64,000 nt of DNA from Deltaproteobacteria bacterium. Lineage in GTDB: Bacteria > Desulfobacterota > Binatia > UBA1149 > SPBQ01. The notes under the pieces are model-generated. The model ran no database searches, had not been told where the DNA came from, and saw only the letters and a list, made by a program, of their open reading frames with translations. Made by a program: the position numbers and the translations under genes. Location of the stretch: the NCBI GenBank assembly GCA_029262375.1, contig JAJCZM010000039.1, positions 1 through 64,000 of the forward strand, in the 5' to 3' direction. Below are positions 35,330 through 42,297 of the stretch, one piece after another (the first letter of the stretch is position 1; each line of letters starts with the position of its first letter).

Positions 35330-35608
35330 ATGGCAGTGCAGGTTCGCATACCCACCCCGCTTCGCAAGTTTACAGATGGACGCGACACCGTAGAGATCGA
35401 CGGCGATTCAGTCAGCGCGATCATCGCCAACCTAGACGTCAAGTACCCGGGGCTTAAGGACCGTATCTGTGACGAAGACGGATCCGTGCGTCGCTTCGTG
35501 AATTTGTACGTCAACGGTGACGATATTCGCTTCCTCGACAATCTGACATCGGCTGTGAAAGAGGGCGACGAGATTTCGATCGTTCCTGCGATCGCCGGCG
35601 GTCGCTAG
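35330..35608 (+). CDS. CysO-like (ThiS/MoaD fold) sulfur-carrier protein
   Basis: This 92 aa ubiquitin-like protein closely matches the pattern of mycobacterial CysO: IPTPLRKFTDG, RRFVNLYVNGDDIRFLDNL and the C-terminal PAIAGGR. Such proteins carry sulfur as a C-terminal Gly-thiocarboxylate made after E1 adenylation. Here a single Arg follows the Gly-Gly (Gly90-Gly91-Arg92), so a protease would have to trim it first; none is in the window. It has a strong AAGGAGG Shine-Dalgarno site and lies 53 bases after the threonine-synthase-like gene and 19 before cysM. Confidence 0.9.
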   Translation: MAVQVRIPTPLRKFTDGRDTVEIDGDSVSAIIANLDVKYPGLKDRICDEDGSVRRFVNLYVNGDDIRFLDNLTSAVKEGDEISIVPAIAGGR

Positions 35609-35627
35609 CGCGAGCGCGCATCTGCGC

Positions 35628-36569
35628 ATGCCATCACCCGAGCCACAGAACTCCGGCCCGGTGTACCCCACGCTCACGGATCTGATCGGCAATACACCGC
35701 TGGTCGAAATTCGAAAGCTGCGCGGGGACATCAGTCCGGGCGTCACGATCTACGCCAAGCTCGAGGGCTTCAACCCTGCGGGCTCGGTCAAGGATCGCGC
35801 AGCATGGAATATGCTGCGCAGGGGTATGGAATCGGGCGCACTCAGCCCCGGCAAGACCATCTTGGACTCGACATCCGGGAACACGGGGATCGCGCTTGCA
35901 ATGCTTGGCGCGGTGCTCGGCTACCCCGTTACGCTCGTCATGCCGGGCAACGTCTCGGACGAACGAAAACGCATCGTCGCCGCCTACGGCGCAAGGCCCA
36001 TATTTTCAGACTCGCTGGAAGGCTCGGACGGCGCGTTGCTGCTGTGTCGCCAGATGTACGATGATGACCCCGAGAAGTACTTCAAGCCGGACCAATATTT
36101 CAACGATGCAAACCCGGAGGCCCACGTACTGACGACCGGTCCCGAGATCTGGGCGCAGACTGAGCAGAAGATCACGCACTTTGTCGCTTCGATTGGAACC
36201 AGCGGCACGGTAATGGGAACCGGCCGCTACTTGAAGAGTGTAAACGACACGATCGAGGTCATCGCCGTCGAGCCGGAAGATGCGTTCCACGGAATCGAAG
36301 GTCTCAAGCACATGGCAAGCTCGATCGTTCCCGGGATCTACGAAGAAACACAGCTCGACCAGAAGCTCGGCGTGTCTACCGAGGACGCGTATGCCATGGT
36401 GCATCGCCTCGCTGCCGAGGAAGGTTTGCTGGTAGGTCAATCCAGCGGTGCGGCCCTCGTGGGCACGCTGCGTGTAGCATCGGAGCTGACCGAAGGCGTC
36501 ATCGTCACTATTTTCCCGGACTTCGGTGACCGATACCTCTCAACCAACCTCTGGTTGGCCGAGTCCTAA
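35628..36569 (+). CDS. cysM: Cysteine synthase B-type enzyme CysM
   Basis: This 313 aa PLP enzyme of fold type II has the cofactor lysine at Lys55 (GSVKDRAAW), STSGNTGIALA and SIGTSGTVMGTGRYL. It is closest in pattern to mycobacterial CysM, which uses O-phosphoserine (or O-acetylserine in other groups) and thiocarboxylated CysO rather than free sulfide. Adjacency to a CysO-like gene supports that chemistry. The segment TYGARPIFSDSLEGSDGA also recalls the CysM subgroup. The NIL-domain gene follows after 13 bases. Confidence 0.92.
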   Translation: MPSPEPQNSGPVYPTLTDLIGNTPLVEIRKLRGDISPGVTIYAKLEGFNPAGSVKDRAAWNMLRRGMESGALSPGKTILDSTSGNTGIALAMLGAVLGYPVTLVMPGNVSDERKRIVAAYGARPIFSDSLEGSDGALLLCRQMYDDDPEKYFKPDQYFNDANPEAHVLTTGPEIWAQTEQKITHFVASIGTSGTVMGTGRYLKSVNDTIEVIAVEPEDAFHGIEGLKHMASSIVPGIYEETQLDQKLGVSTEDAYAMVHRLAAEEGLLVGQSSGAALVGTLRVASELTEGVIVTIFPDFGDRYLSTNLWLAES

Positions 36570-36582
36570 CGCGGAGGGCCAC

Positions 36583-36822
36583 ATGGCTATTCATCGCTTC
36601 TATCTCACCTACAGTCAGGAACAGATCAAAGAACCCGTCATCTACCAGGTCGCGCGTAAGTACGACGTGATTACGAATATTCGCGGCGCGTCCATATCCG
36701 ACCATATAGGCATCGTCGCACTCGAACTCGAAGGCGAAGAAGATGTGATAGATGAAGCAGTTGCTTGGATCGCCGAGCAGGGCATCAAGGTGGAGCCCAT
36801 CCAGAAGAACGTCATCGAGTAA
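36583..36822 (+). CDS. Stand-alone NIL-domain protein
   Basis: This 79 aa protein is a single NIL domain, the ferredoxin-like fold that senses methionine in the ATPase MetN and is found beside homocysteine-forming enzymes in anaerobes. It begins MAIHRFYLTYSQEQIKEPVI and contains FDVxxNIRxAxI-like YDVITNIRGASI. A GGAGG site precedes ATG 36583. It probably gives allosteric or sulfur-transfer support to the surrounding enzymes. Confidence 0.82.
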   Translation: MAIHRFYLTYSQEQIKEPVIYQVARKYDVITNIRGASISDHIGIVALELEGEEDVIDEAVAWIAEQGIKVEPIQKNVIE

Positions 36823-36850
36823 CGACGGCGGTAGGCTGCGGCAATCAGCA

Positions 36851-37354
36851 ATGAGTCTCGACGATCGCCAACTCGAGCGCTACGCGCGTCAGGTAATCAT
36901 CCCCGGCGTTGGCGCAAGAGGACAACAACTCCTTCTAGCTAGCCGCGTCCTCGTCATGGGACGCGATGATGGAAGGGAGATCGCAGCGGACTATCTCTCC
37001 AGAGCAGGCGTCGGCCTCGCAAGTCCGGATGACGAGACGATTGATTGTGCAATCGTCTGCGACCTCGAATCGCTCACGCACGCGCAACTTAGCGAACTAG
37101 CCGCATGCACGTACCCGGTCGTGTGCTACACACTCGCAGCAACGACAATCCACGCAGGAACGTACATCCGCGGAGAAGACGAAGCGCCCCACCCCTTTCA
37201 TCGCCATCCCCCGCTGCCTCGACCTGACACGGAGACAAGCGGCAGCATGCCCGCCGTCGTACGTTTTGCCGCCTGCGATGCAGCGGCGTCCGCGATCGCC
37301 GTCCTTCTCGAATGGACGAACGAGTCGAACACGCGGGAGTTTGATCTTGCGTAG
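36851..37354 (+). CDS. Degenerate E1-like (pseudo-ThiF/MoeB) protein retaining the RYxRQ arm
   Basis: This 167 aa protein opens like a MoeB: LERYARQVIIPGVGARGQQLLLASRVLVMG (residues 8-37, Arg10 and Arg13 in RYARQ). It then loses the ATP loop (MGRDDGRE in place of GxGxxGxP), the SNLQRQ segment and all zinc cysteine pairs, and rejoins the family near its end (AACDAAASAIAVLLEW). It cannot bind ATP in the usual way. Because the E1-like protein at 33145 lacks just the segment kept here, the two may act as a heterodimer, like the active and inactive halves of eukaryotic E1. Its stop overlaps the TTG of the radical-SAM gene. Confidence 0.72.
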   Translation: MSLDDRQLERYARQVIIPGVGARGQQLLLASRVLVMGRDDGREIAADYLSRAGVGLASPDDETIDCAIVCDLESLTHAQLSELAACTYPVVCYTLAATTIHAGTYIRGEDEAPHPFHRHPPLPRPDTETSGSMPAVVRFAACDAAASAIAVLLEWTNESNTREFDLA

Positions 37355-38573
37355 TCCGGTTCACCTCAAGCTCGACCTAGCCGTGTACGGAGTGAGGCTT
37401 GGCGAAGAACTCGCCAAAGAGCGAATATTTTCAGCGCCCGCGTCTGCCCGCGATTTCGCGAGCCGTGACGTCGAACTAATCCTCCCAGAGGATATCGTCG
37501 CACGATGCCCAGTTGGAACCCGATCGGCGTCCAAGTCACCGTACCTGTTACGCAACGTAGACGACCAGTTCGTCATAGAAGATGACTCAGGCGAACGAAC
37601 GCCGGTCGGCGTGGTTCCACCGCCCCGCTTCTACAATGAAGCGACAACAGCAGGCACGCCGATGTGGCAGGTCGGTACCGTGCACGCAGGCTACCTCTCG
37701 ATCGATCCGGCAACGACGTGTGGTTTCGCGGCCAAGGGTGCAGCGTGCCAATTTTGCACGATGCAGAACGATACCTCCGCCACCGGAGCGGCTCCACGAA
37801 CGGTAGAGGAAGTCCTGGAGGTGGTACGCGCAGCCTTCGACGAAGGCGCGGCCGAGTTTGTGTACTTCAATACGGGCTACTTCGATTCCGACGACGGCGG
37901 CTTTGCCTTCCTGCAACCTTACGTCGAAGCGATCAAGAAACACTTCGACACGCTCGTCGCACTGCAAATCCACCCACCGAAGGACAATCAATGGATCGAT
38001 CGCACGTATGCCGCAGGCGTGGATGCACTGAGCTACGCCATCGAGATCCACGACCCGGTTGCGCTCGCTAAGTTTTGCCGGGGCCGCTCGGAGTTCATCG
38101 GCCGGCAGCGCTACTATGATGCGTTGGAGCACGCTGCGACCATATTCCCCAGCGGAACGGTCTGGAGCGACCTCATCGTTGGTTTGGAGTCTCTCGAGTC
38201 AACGAAGGAAGGTATTAGCGCACTGACTGACATGGGCGTACTCCCGATCCTGAGCCTGTTCCGGCCGCTCGATGAGACCGAGCTGCGAGAACATGCGCCG
38301 CCGGCCCCGGAAAGTGTCGCGCCTGTCTACGCGCACCTATATCAAGCCGTCCGCGACGCGCGTATCAACGTGCAGTTCATGCGAGATCTCGGCTACGCCA
38401 TCACTCCCATAGAGGCTCGCTTTTTCGCGGGCGAGGATGCTAAATTGGACGTGGCCGTGAGCAGCTTTTACCGATCGAAGATCGGCTCACGGGCGGTTCG
38501 CGGCCTGTCGAAGTTGCGGCGTCGACTTCGCGTGAAAACAGTCAGCGACTCGTTCGACTCCTCTCGACTCTGA
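37347..38573 (+). CDS. Divergent radical-SAM protein with CX8CX2C cluster motif
   Basis: This 408 aa protein has three cysteines spaced Cys125-x8-Cys134-x2-Cys137 (TTCGFAAKGAACQFCTMQ), followed by a TIM-barrel pattern (FVYFNTGYFDSDDG). This fits a radical-SAM enzyme with a widened loop, like some NifB/MSMEG_0568-type families, instead of the classic CX3CX2C. The substrate is unknown. TTG at 37347 is chosen because GGGAG lies seven bases upstream and it overlaps the preceding stop by eight bases; TTG 37341 is an alternative. Coupling to the pseudo-E1 gene suggests a joint role in sulfur chemistry. Confidence 0.72.
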   Translation: MRSPVHLKLDLAVYGVRLGEELAKERIFSAPASARDFASRDVELILPEDIVARCPVGTRSASKSPYLLRNVDDQFVIEDDSGERTPVGVVPPPRFYNEATTAGTPMWQVGTVHAGYLSIDPATTCGFAAKGAACQFCTMQNDTSATGAAPRTVEEVLEVVRAAFDEGAAEFVYFNTGYFDSDDGGFAFLQPYVEAIKKHFDTLVALQIHPPKDNQWIDRTYAAGVDALSYAIEIHDPVALAKFCRGRSEFIGRQRYYDALEHAATIFPSGTVWSDLIVGLESLESTKEGISALTDMGVLPILSLFRPLDETELREHAPPAPESVAPVYAHLYQAVRDARINVQFMRDLGYAITPIEARFFAGEDAKLDVAVSSFYRSKIGSRAVRGLSKLRRRLRVKTVSDSFDSSRL

Positions 38574-38613
38574 ACGCGATCGTGGACTCGCCGCGGTCAA
38601 GAACACACAACCC

Positions 38614-40050
38614 ATGGATGTCGTAGTCGATACCAGACCTCTTTGGGTAATCCTCCTTTCGCGTTCGACCCGCTTCCTGAAGATCGCACTCGGCCTGTTC
38701 GTCTACTGGGCCATCCTCGCGATGGACCGGCCGCCGGACCTCCCGCCTGAAGGGCAACGCGCATTGGCGGTCTTCGGACTCTGCGTCATCTTCTGGGCGC
38801 TGAACGTCATCCCTTTGATGATCACCAGCCTGTTGGCGATCATTCTGATCTCATGGACCGGCGTGATGAGTCACGAAGAGGCCTTCGCCCTCTTCGGTAA
38901 CTCGGCGGTCTTCTTCATTCTGGGCGCCTTCATCCTCGCCGCATGCATGATGAAGTCGGGCCTGTCGACGCGAATGAGTCTCGTATTTCTCCAGCGCTTC
39001 GGTCACTCACCTCGCACGTTACTGATCGCGATCTTCTTGCTGAACGCGTTCATGTCCTTCTTCATGTCGGAGCACGCGGTCGCCGCGATGAACTTCCCCA
39101 TCATCGCAGAGATCGTCGCCGTACTCCGGCTTCGTCCTTTCCGAGGAAACTACGCCAAGGCATTGTTCATCGCGCTAGCCTGGGGCTCGACAATCGGAGG
39201 CGTGGCCACACTGCTCGGAGGCGGCCGTGCACCGCTGGCGCTCGCCGTACTCGAGCAGGTCACGGATGAAACGCCGTACACGTTCCTCTCATGGATGCTG
39301 CACACGCTGCCGGTGGTGCTCACGATGCTCTTCGTGGGCTATTTGGTGATCACACGCTGGTTCCCAGTGGACGTCGCGAGCGTGAAGGATGCGGAGGTAG
39401 CGCTCGCGCAGAAGGTTCACGACCTCGGCCGCACGACGCTCGAACAGCGCGCCATCGGTCTCGTCATGATCGCAACCATCGGCGTGTGGATTGTCGCCGG
39501 CCACGAACTGGGCCTTGCTAACGTCGCGCTCGCCGCCGTCGTGCTGCTCTTCCTTCTACGCTTGGTCGAGTGGCGCGACGTCGAGGAGTACGTCAATTGG
39601 GGCATCATCTTGATGTATGGCGGAGCGATTTGTCTCGGGAAGGCTCTGGCCGCGTCGGGAGGCGCGTTGTGGCTGGCGGAAAGCACCGTCGGAGCTTGGG
39701 CGGGCAGTCCGACGTCGGTCGTGGCCGCGCTCTCGTTGGCAACGTGGCTACTGACGGAAGCAATGAGTAACTCAGCGGTCGTTGCGCTGATGATGCCCGT
39801 CGGGTTGGCAATTGCAGAAAACGTCGGCCTCGCTCAGTCGCTGATCGCGCCGATCATCGCAGTACCGGCCGGCTTGGCGTTCGCGTTTCCCATCGGCACA
39901 CCGGCCAACGCTATTGCCTATTCGTCGGGCTATCTCCGACTTCGCGACCTGATCTTCCCAGGAATGTTGATGGGTTTCGTTGCGTGGATCGTGTTCAATC
40001 TCGCGGCCAATTTCTACTGGCCGTTGCTCGGATCCGCGCTTGCCGGCTGA
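38614..40050 (+). CDS. DASS/SLC13-family anion transporter
   Basis: This 478 aa integral membrane protein has about 11-12 hydrophobic segments and DASS-family motifs: a first SNSA-like site (FGNSAVFFILGAF), LLTEAMSNSAVVALMMPV and AFPIGTPANAIAY, which together form the sodium and substrate sites. Members carry dicarboxylates, sulfate or other divalent anions with sodium. It follows the radical-SAM gene by 40 bases with no visible terminator, so it may be the last gene of the SAM-repressed operon; sulfate or a sulfur compound is then a plausible substrate, by inference only. Confidence 0.85.
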   Translation: MDVVVDTRPLWVILLSRSTRFLKIALGLFVYWAILAMDRPPDLPPEGQRALAVFGLCVIFWALNVIPLMITSLLAIILISWTGVMSHEEAFALFGNSAVFFILGAFILAACMMKSGLSTRMSLVFLQRFGHSPRTLLIAIFLLNAFMSFFMSEHAVAAMNFPIIAEIVAVLRLRPFRGNYAKALFIALAWGSTIGGVATLLGGGRAPLALAVLEQVTDETPYTFLSWMLHTLPVVLTMLFVGYLVITRWFPVDVASVKDAEVALAQKVHDLGRTTLEQRAIGLVMIATIGVWIVAGHELGLANVALAAVVLLFLLRLVEWRDVEEYVNWGIILMYGGAICLGKALAASGGALWLAESTVGAWAGSPTSVVAALSLATWLLTEAMSNSAVVALMMPVGLAIAENVGLAQSLIAPIIAVPAGLAFAFPIGTPANAIAYSSGYLRLRDLIFPGMLMGFVAWIVFNLAANFYWPLLGSALAG

Positions 40051-40064
40051 AACGCCGCTGCGTC

Positions 40065-40370
40065 CTAAGCCGCCGGCGGAACCGCGAGATCGAACTCGTA
40101 GCCAAACACTTCGACGAGAACGAGGCAGATGGCGAGAATACCGGCGAGCGTGACTGCCATCGCACCGATCACGAGGCCGGTCAGCAGCAGCACGCTGATG
40201 ACGCCCGCGATGCTCACCAGTGGCGCGAGAATAGCGCTGCGGTTGAACGGATCTACCGGCGCAACAAACGCTGCCAAACCACCGCTGCGTGCTTCCTCTG
40301 AAACGTCGTTGAACACGCCGCGAACCTGCTGCGCCACCTGCTCGAACATTTCTTCAAATCCCCAGGCCAT
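40065..40370 (-). CDS. Small two-helix membrane protein, unidentified
   Basis: This 101 aa protein has a hydrophilic N-terminal half (MAWGFEEMFEQVAQQVRGVF...) and a continuous hydrophobic stretch (about residues 45-92) long enough for two membrane helices. I do not recognise a family. It lies 74 bases downstream of the secreted-protein gene at 40445, in the direction of the sigma-factor operon, so it may be a distal member of that operon. It converges on the transporter gene with 14 bases between stops. Confidence 0.55.
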   Translation of the reverse strand: MAWGFEEMFEQVAQQVRGVFNDVSEEARSGGLAAFVAPVDPFNRSAILAPLVSIAGVISVLLLTGLVIGAMAVTLAGILAICLVLVEVFGYEFDLAVPPAA

Positions 40371-40386
40371 ATTGTTCTATACCTTC

Positions 40387-40413
40387 GCTCTCCGCGCTCT
40401 CCGCGCTCTCTGC
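40387..40413 (+). repeat. 9-base tandem repeat between two small genes
   Basis: Three head-to-tail copies of GCTCTCCGC (third copy GCTCTCTGC) fill part of the 74-base gap between the genes at 40065 and 40445. No function is evident. Confidence 0.6.
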
Positions 40414-40444
40414 GACATCAGCGCCGCTTGCTCTACTCGCGCGG

Positions 40445-40924
40445 TTACGGGGCCGGCGACGTCTTGATACTGATTAGCACGGTGCCGGCCTCGCAGCGAT
40501 TGCTCTTGATCAAGATACCGGCGTTGCGATTCAGTTTCAGATCGACGTTCACCACCGGACGGTTGGCCTGATTCAGTATGAGTCGCAGCTTGAGGTGAGT
40601 TGCCGTGCTCTCGGTAGTCGTCACCTGCAGAAAGCCGTTGGCGGGCACGTTCATGCCGCACTGATCCCCGCTGGAGACGGCGCATGTTTGCATTGCGAGT
40701 AAGGCGTAGCTGCGGAACGGCAAGGATCGCAGATCGGCTCGCATCGCTTCCAAGCGAGGATCAAAGCTACCGCGCTCTTTGGTTGCGAGTACGGCGACAA
40801 TTTTGAGGATCGAGCTCTCTTCCTCCGCGCCCGCCTCAGAGGTCCCGAACAAAAACGTCATGGCGGGCACGACGAAGCAGAGGCCAAGAAGACCTGCGGA
40901 TGTGATGTGGGCTATCCGGCGCAT
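40445..40924 (-). CDS. Unidentified secreted protein
   Basis: This 159 aa protein has a clear signal peptide (MRRIAHITSAGLLGLCFVVPA..., cleavage near residue 33 after GTSEAGA). The mature part is predicted beta-rich with three cysteines (CAVSSGDQC and RCEAG) that could form disulfides, and it contains LKLRLILNQANRPVVNVDLKL-like alternating strands. I do not recognise a family. It follows the anti-sigma gene by three bases, so it is part of the ECF sigma operon and may be its output or sensor. Confidence 0.7.
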   Translation of the reverse strand: MRRIAHITSAGLLGLCFVVPAMTFLFGTSEAGAEEESSILKIVAVLATKERGSFDPRLEAMRADLRSLPFRSYALLAMQTCAVSSGDQCGMNVPANGFLQVTTTESTATHLKLRLILNQANRPVVNVDLKLNRNAGILIKSNRCEAGTVLISIKTSPAP

Positions 40925-40927
40925 GAG

Positions 40928-41614
40928 TTAGCGGTCCAGGCTTAATGTATTGACGCCGAAGCCCTCTGCGTCATTCGAATCTCCGACCCAAATGACACGA
41001 GTTTTTGTCTTGGGCCGCATCCAAGTAGTCACATTGTGACCCGCCGCGACCTCCATCGAATCGATGCGCACGGGGCGAACACGAGTACGCGCAGCAGAAG
41101 CGGTCATGAAGCCGGCAGAAGCCGCCGAAGAAGGAAGATTGGAAACCGCGGAAGCCGTCGCACCCGGCGCCGGCCCCACTCGCGGTGCCTCTCGATCACC
41201 GCCTTGAAACGAGACCATGAGAGCCACCGCGGCTGCGGCCGCCGCTAGGGCACCGGCGCGGGCCGGGATCCATGCCCCGTCCCCTACCAGCGTCCCCAGC
41301 CAGTCGCCAAAGCGACGGCCGATCGCCGGCCTATTATTGCCCGTGTTGCCCGCGGCGGGTTGAAACATCGGCGCAAGCCCGGGGTCTCTATCGAGTTCAG
41401 CCTCGATCGATTTCCACAGCCCTGAAACATCAACGGCCGTAACCCTGTCGGTTACGGCCGTTGTCAAAAGTGCATTGAGTTGCTGGCTGCTCGTTACTAG
41501 CGAATCGCACGACGTACACGCTGTTGCATGATCCGCAGCACTACGCATGTCTGCAGTTGAGAGCTCACCGTCCACATAACGGTCGAGATTTGCCTGGAAT
41601 TCGTTACAGTTCAC
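40928..41614 (-). CDS. Anti-sigma factor with zinc-finger (ZAS) domain
   Basis: This 228 aa protein starts with a zinc anti-sigma domain: Cys3, His29, Cys33 and Cys36 (HATACTSC) form the HX3CX2C motif. A membrane helix follows near residues 112-132 (Ala-rich), then a periplasmic tail with a Val/Ala/Pro-rich region. It should hold the adjacent ECF sigma factor at the membrane until a signal acts on the tail. It begins 23 bases after the sigma gene. The coding region contains a perfect 14-base inverted repeat (41431-41463). Confidence 0.88.
   Translation of the reverse strand: MNCNEFQANLDRYVDGELSTADMRSAADHATACTSCDSLVTSSQQLNALLTTAVTDRVTAVDVSGLWKSIEAELDRDPGLAPMFQPAAGNTGNNRPAIGRRFGDWLGTLVGDGAWIPARAGALAAAAAAVALMVSFQGGDREAPRVGPAPGATASAVSNLPSSAASAGFMTASAARTRVRPVRIDSMEVAAGHNVTTWMRPKTKTRVIWVGDSNDAEGFGVNTLSLDR
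41431..41463. repeat. Perfect 14-base inverted repeat inside the anti-sigma gene
   Basis: CAACGGCCGTAACC (41431-41444) and GGTTACGGCCGTTG (41450-41463) are exact reverse complements around a five-base loop. In mRNA this is a very stable hairpin just after the ZAS-coding part. It is not followed by a U-run, so it is not a standard terminator. Confidence 0.9.
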
Positions 41615-41637
41615 GCTACTAATTACTTAGACGGCTG

Positions 41638-42216
41638 TCACAGTAACTCCTTCAGACGAGTTTGAAGCTTCTTTCGTGCATAGTGGAGTCTGCTCATCAC
41701 CGTCCCCAACGAGCAATCGAGCGCTTCGCTGATCTCTTCGTAGGAAAGGCCTTCGATTTCGCGCAAAAGTATGACCGCCCTATGATCGGGCGTCAAACCT
41801 TCGATCGCTTCGAAGATCTTCCTACCGAGCTCTCGATTGCGTACGGCATCGAAGGGATTCTCACCGCCTGCTTTGCCTCCGAGTCCGAGTGGCTCAAATA
41901 CCGCGCCTTCGACCGAAACGGACTCGTCGAACTCGACGGAAGACCGTTTCGACTCGCGCCGCTGCAGATCGATCGCCTGGTTGACCGCAATTCGGTAGAG
42001 CCAGGTGTAAAACGACGAATCCCCTTTGAAGCCGTCCAGATTGCGGAACGCCCGCACGAAGGTCTCTTGGACAACCTCTCGCGCATCGTCGGGATTGCGA
42101 ACCATTCCGATGACGACGCCCAACACACGTCGCTGATACCGCTCGACGAGCTGACGCGCAGCATCACGGTCGCCTGCCCTTGCCAGGTCGACAAGCTCGG
42201 AATCGGTTTGGTCCAC
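41638..42216 (-). CDS. ECF (RpoE-like) RNA polymerase sigma factor
   Basis: This 192 aa sigma factor has region 2 (about residues 20-90, with DAREVVQETFVRAFRNLDGF and FYTWLYRIAVNQAIDLQRR) and region 4 (about 135-188, with LREIEGLSYEEISEALDCSLGT and VMSRLHYARKKL). Linker length and motif spacing are RpoE-like. It leads the operon sigma - anti-sigma - secreted protein - membrane protein. The polA gene upstream is on the same strand with an 81-base gap. Confidence 0.95.
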   Translation of the reverse strand: MDQTDSELVDLARAGDRDAARQLVERYQRRVLGVVIGMVRNPDDAREVVQETFVRAFRNLDGFKGDSSFYTWLYRIAVNQAIDLQRRESKRSSVEFDESVSVEGAVFEPLGLGGKAGGENPFDAVRNRELGRKIFEAIEGLTPDHRAVILLREIEGLSYEEISEALDCSLGTVMSRLHYARKKLQTRLKELL

Positions 42217-42297
42217 TTCTGACGCTCCATGCCAACTACCATAGACGGGTCCACTTCAAGGTTATTCGAGAACCCACTGACAAAAGTTCTTTTTTCC

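Noticed and set aside
36541-36570. CAACCA/TGGTTG inverted repeat at the cysM end as a terminator
   Set aside because: Six pairs only, inside the coding end, no T-run, and the NIL gene follows after 13 bases with a good ribosome site.
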